Positions 63,217 to 64,000 of a DNA stretch of 64,000 nt are shown here, in pieces. The position numbers and the translations under genes were made by a program. The DNA is taken from NCBI GenBank assembly GCA_036850595.1, contig CM072158.1, positions 13,655,422 to 13,719,421 of the forward strand, read 5' to 3'. This DNA is from Rhyacichthys aspro (lineage: Eukaryota; Chordata; Actinopteri; Gobiiformes; Rhyacichthyidae). Every line of letters starts with the position of its first letter. Position 1 is the first letter of the stretch. The notes under the pieces were generated by a model. It searched no databases, was not told the DNA's origin, and saw nothing but the letters and a program-made list of their open reading frames with translations.

Positions 63217-64000
63217 GATTTGGGGTCATTGTCAAACCCTAAAGGAAGCCTGATTGTGCTGTAATGTTGTTGTGGCAGAAAAGACAGAAATCATCCAAGC
63301 TTTTGTTTTTGTTTTTGATTTCAGAACTTGTCTGCATCTCTTCGGGCACACGAGTGTACAGCACAACACCTACTACTATGACTCAGATTCCTCTGTCTTG
63401 CTAAAATGTTTCAGCACAGTGCCCGACAATGAGTTCTCTATGTGCCGTACACAATGTCCCACAACGTCTGCATTCACACCACAGCCCCAGTCTGGATGTA
63501 GGTGGTGTTCGTGTCTATTGTGGTGGAGGCCGGGCCTGCTGCTACAGTATTTATCGCTGTATATACTCCCATACTTCTCACGTCTCTACACTAGCTCACA
63601 CATAAACTGTTGCGCGCTTAATAGACTTGGCAAACGAACGGCTGGGGCCGAGTGCAGTAAAACAGTGCCATGAATTACCACGCTTCATATGTGGTTTATT
63701 TTACCTAGTTACGGTTTTGACAGGCAGCTCATACACATGGATTACACATCATGAAAGGGTGCGATGACTGATATTTATGCTGTTTGTTAGCATAAGCTGC
63801 GCCCTATTACAGAACACAGCGCCTTGTTTACAACTGCAGCCCCGCAATGATTTGTCGATTTGTGTCACTCCACAGTTTATCTACCAATGCAAGTTTAATG
63901 GGGGCACTATACCCTGTTTATCCTGCCAAGAGCCCCAGGGCAAGCATGTCCTATACCCCCGCTGCACTGACTGACACCATTTAACCAACTGTCCACTATT
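63217..64000. other. Non-coding stretch to window end
   Basis: Unique sequence. A 139-codon frame at 63254-63673 has no recognised domain and starts within balanced-composition DNA. Nothing specific seen. Confidence 0.45.

Overview
This window looks like vertebrate, most likely teleost fish, nuclear DNA with no recognisable protein-coding exon in 64 kb. The teleost call is inference. It rests on: three copies of a tRNA-derived SINE with the fish-type tail (a 'cctgtctctcc' run, then A-rich AAAGGC/AAAAAGGCC); a decayed Tc1-like transposase; several short DNA elements that begin TTAAAGG; hAT-type ends (CAGTGGTTCTCAAA, CAGGGGTGTCAAACTCAT); a LINE 3' end with a TCTTA tail; and many CA/GT microsatellites in AT-rich DNA. 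Open reading frames are short, unrelated to one another, and none resembles a known domain except the transposon relic. There are no bacterial-style operons and no CRISPR array, and I recognised no rRNA or functional tRNA.

Layout. 1-8.3 kb: mostly unique AT-rich sequence with a diverged local duplication (4086-4194 and 4882-5002), two copies of a dispersed repeat, and a SINE relic at 6260. 8.3-16.3 kb: two or three stretches that look like conserved non-coding elements (CNEs; 8.3-9.3, 13.96-14.66 and 15.54-15.9 kb) between DNA-transposon fragments. 16.5-19.2 kb: a candidate regulatory block holding a second local duplication (17031-17168 and 18154-18299), each copy with a perfect CRE palindrome. 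19.8-29 kb: Tc1 relic, a candidate CNE at 24.8-25.15 kb, a perfect 140-bp (AAAT)n array, a (GAA)18 tract and a SINE. 29.7-31.25 kb: the strongest candidate enhancer cluster, with repeated TAATTA cores and two perfect POU octamers. 34.6-63.2 kb: a complete Tc1/mariner-type MITE (34592-34952), a complete hAT-like element (49025-49661), a TTAA-flanked element (62832-63216), further remnants, and candidate CNEs at 35.9, 37.1-37.8 and 60.3-61.2 kb.

Interpretation. Absence of exons plus several blocks of motif-dense, non-repetitive sequence fits a gene desert or giant intron beside a developmental regulator. I cannot name that gene. All CNE calls are judgements from sequence texture and motif content and need a multi-species alignment. 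I found no convincing undescribed molecular system. The best leads are the two internally duplicated modules and the octamer/homeodomain cluster.
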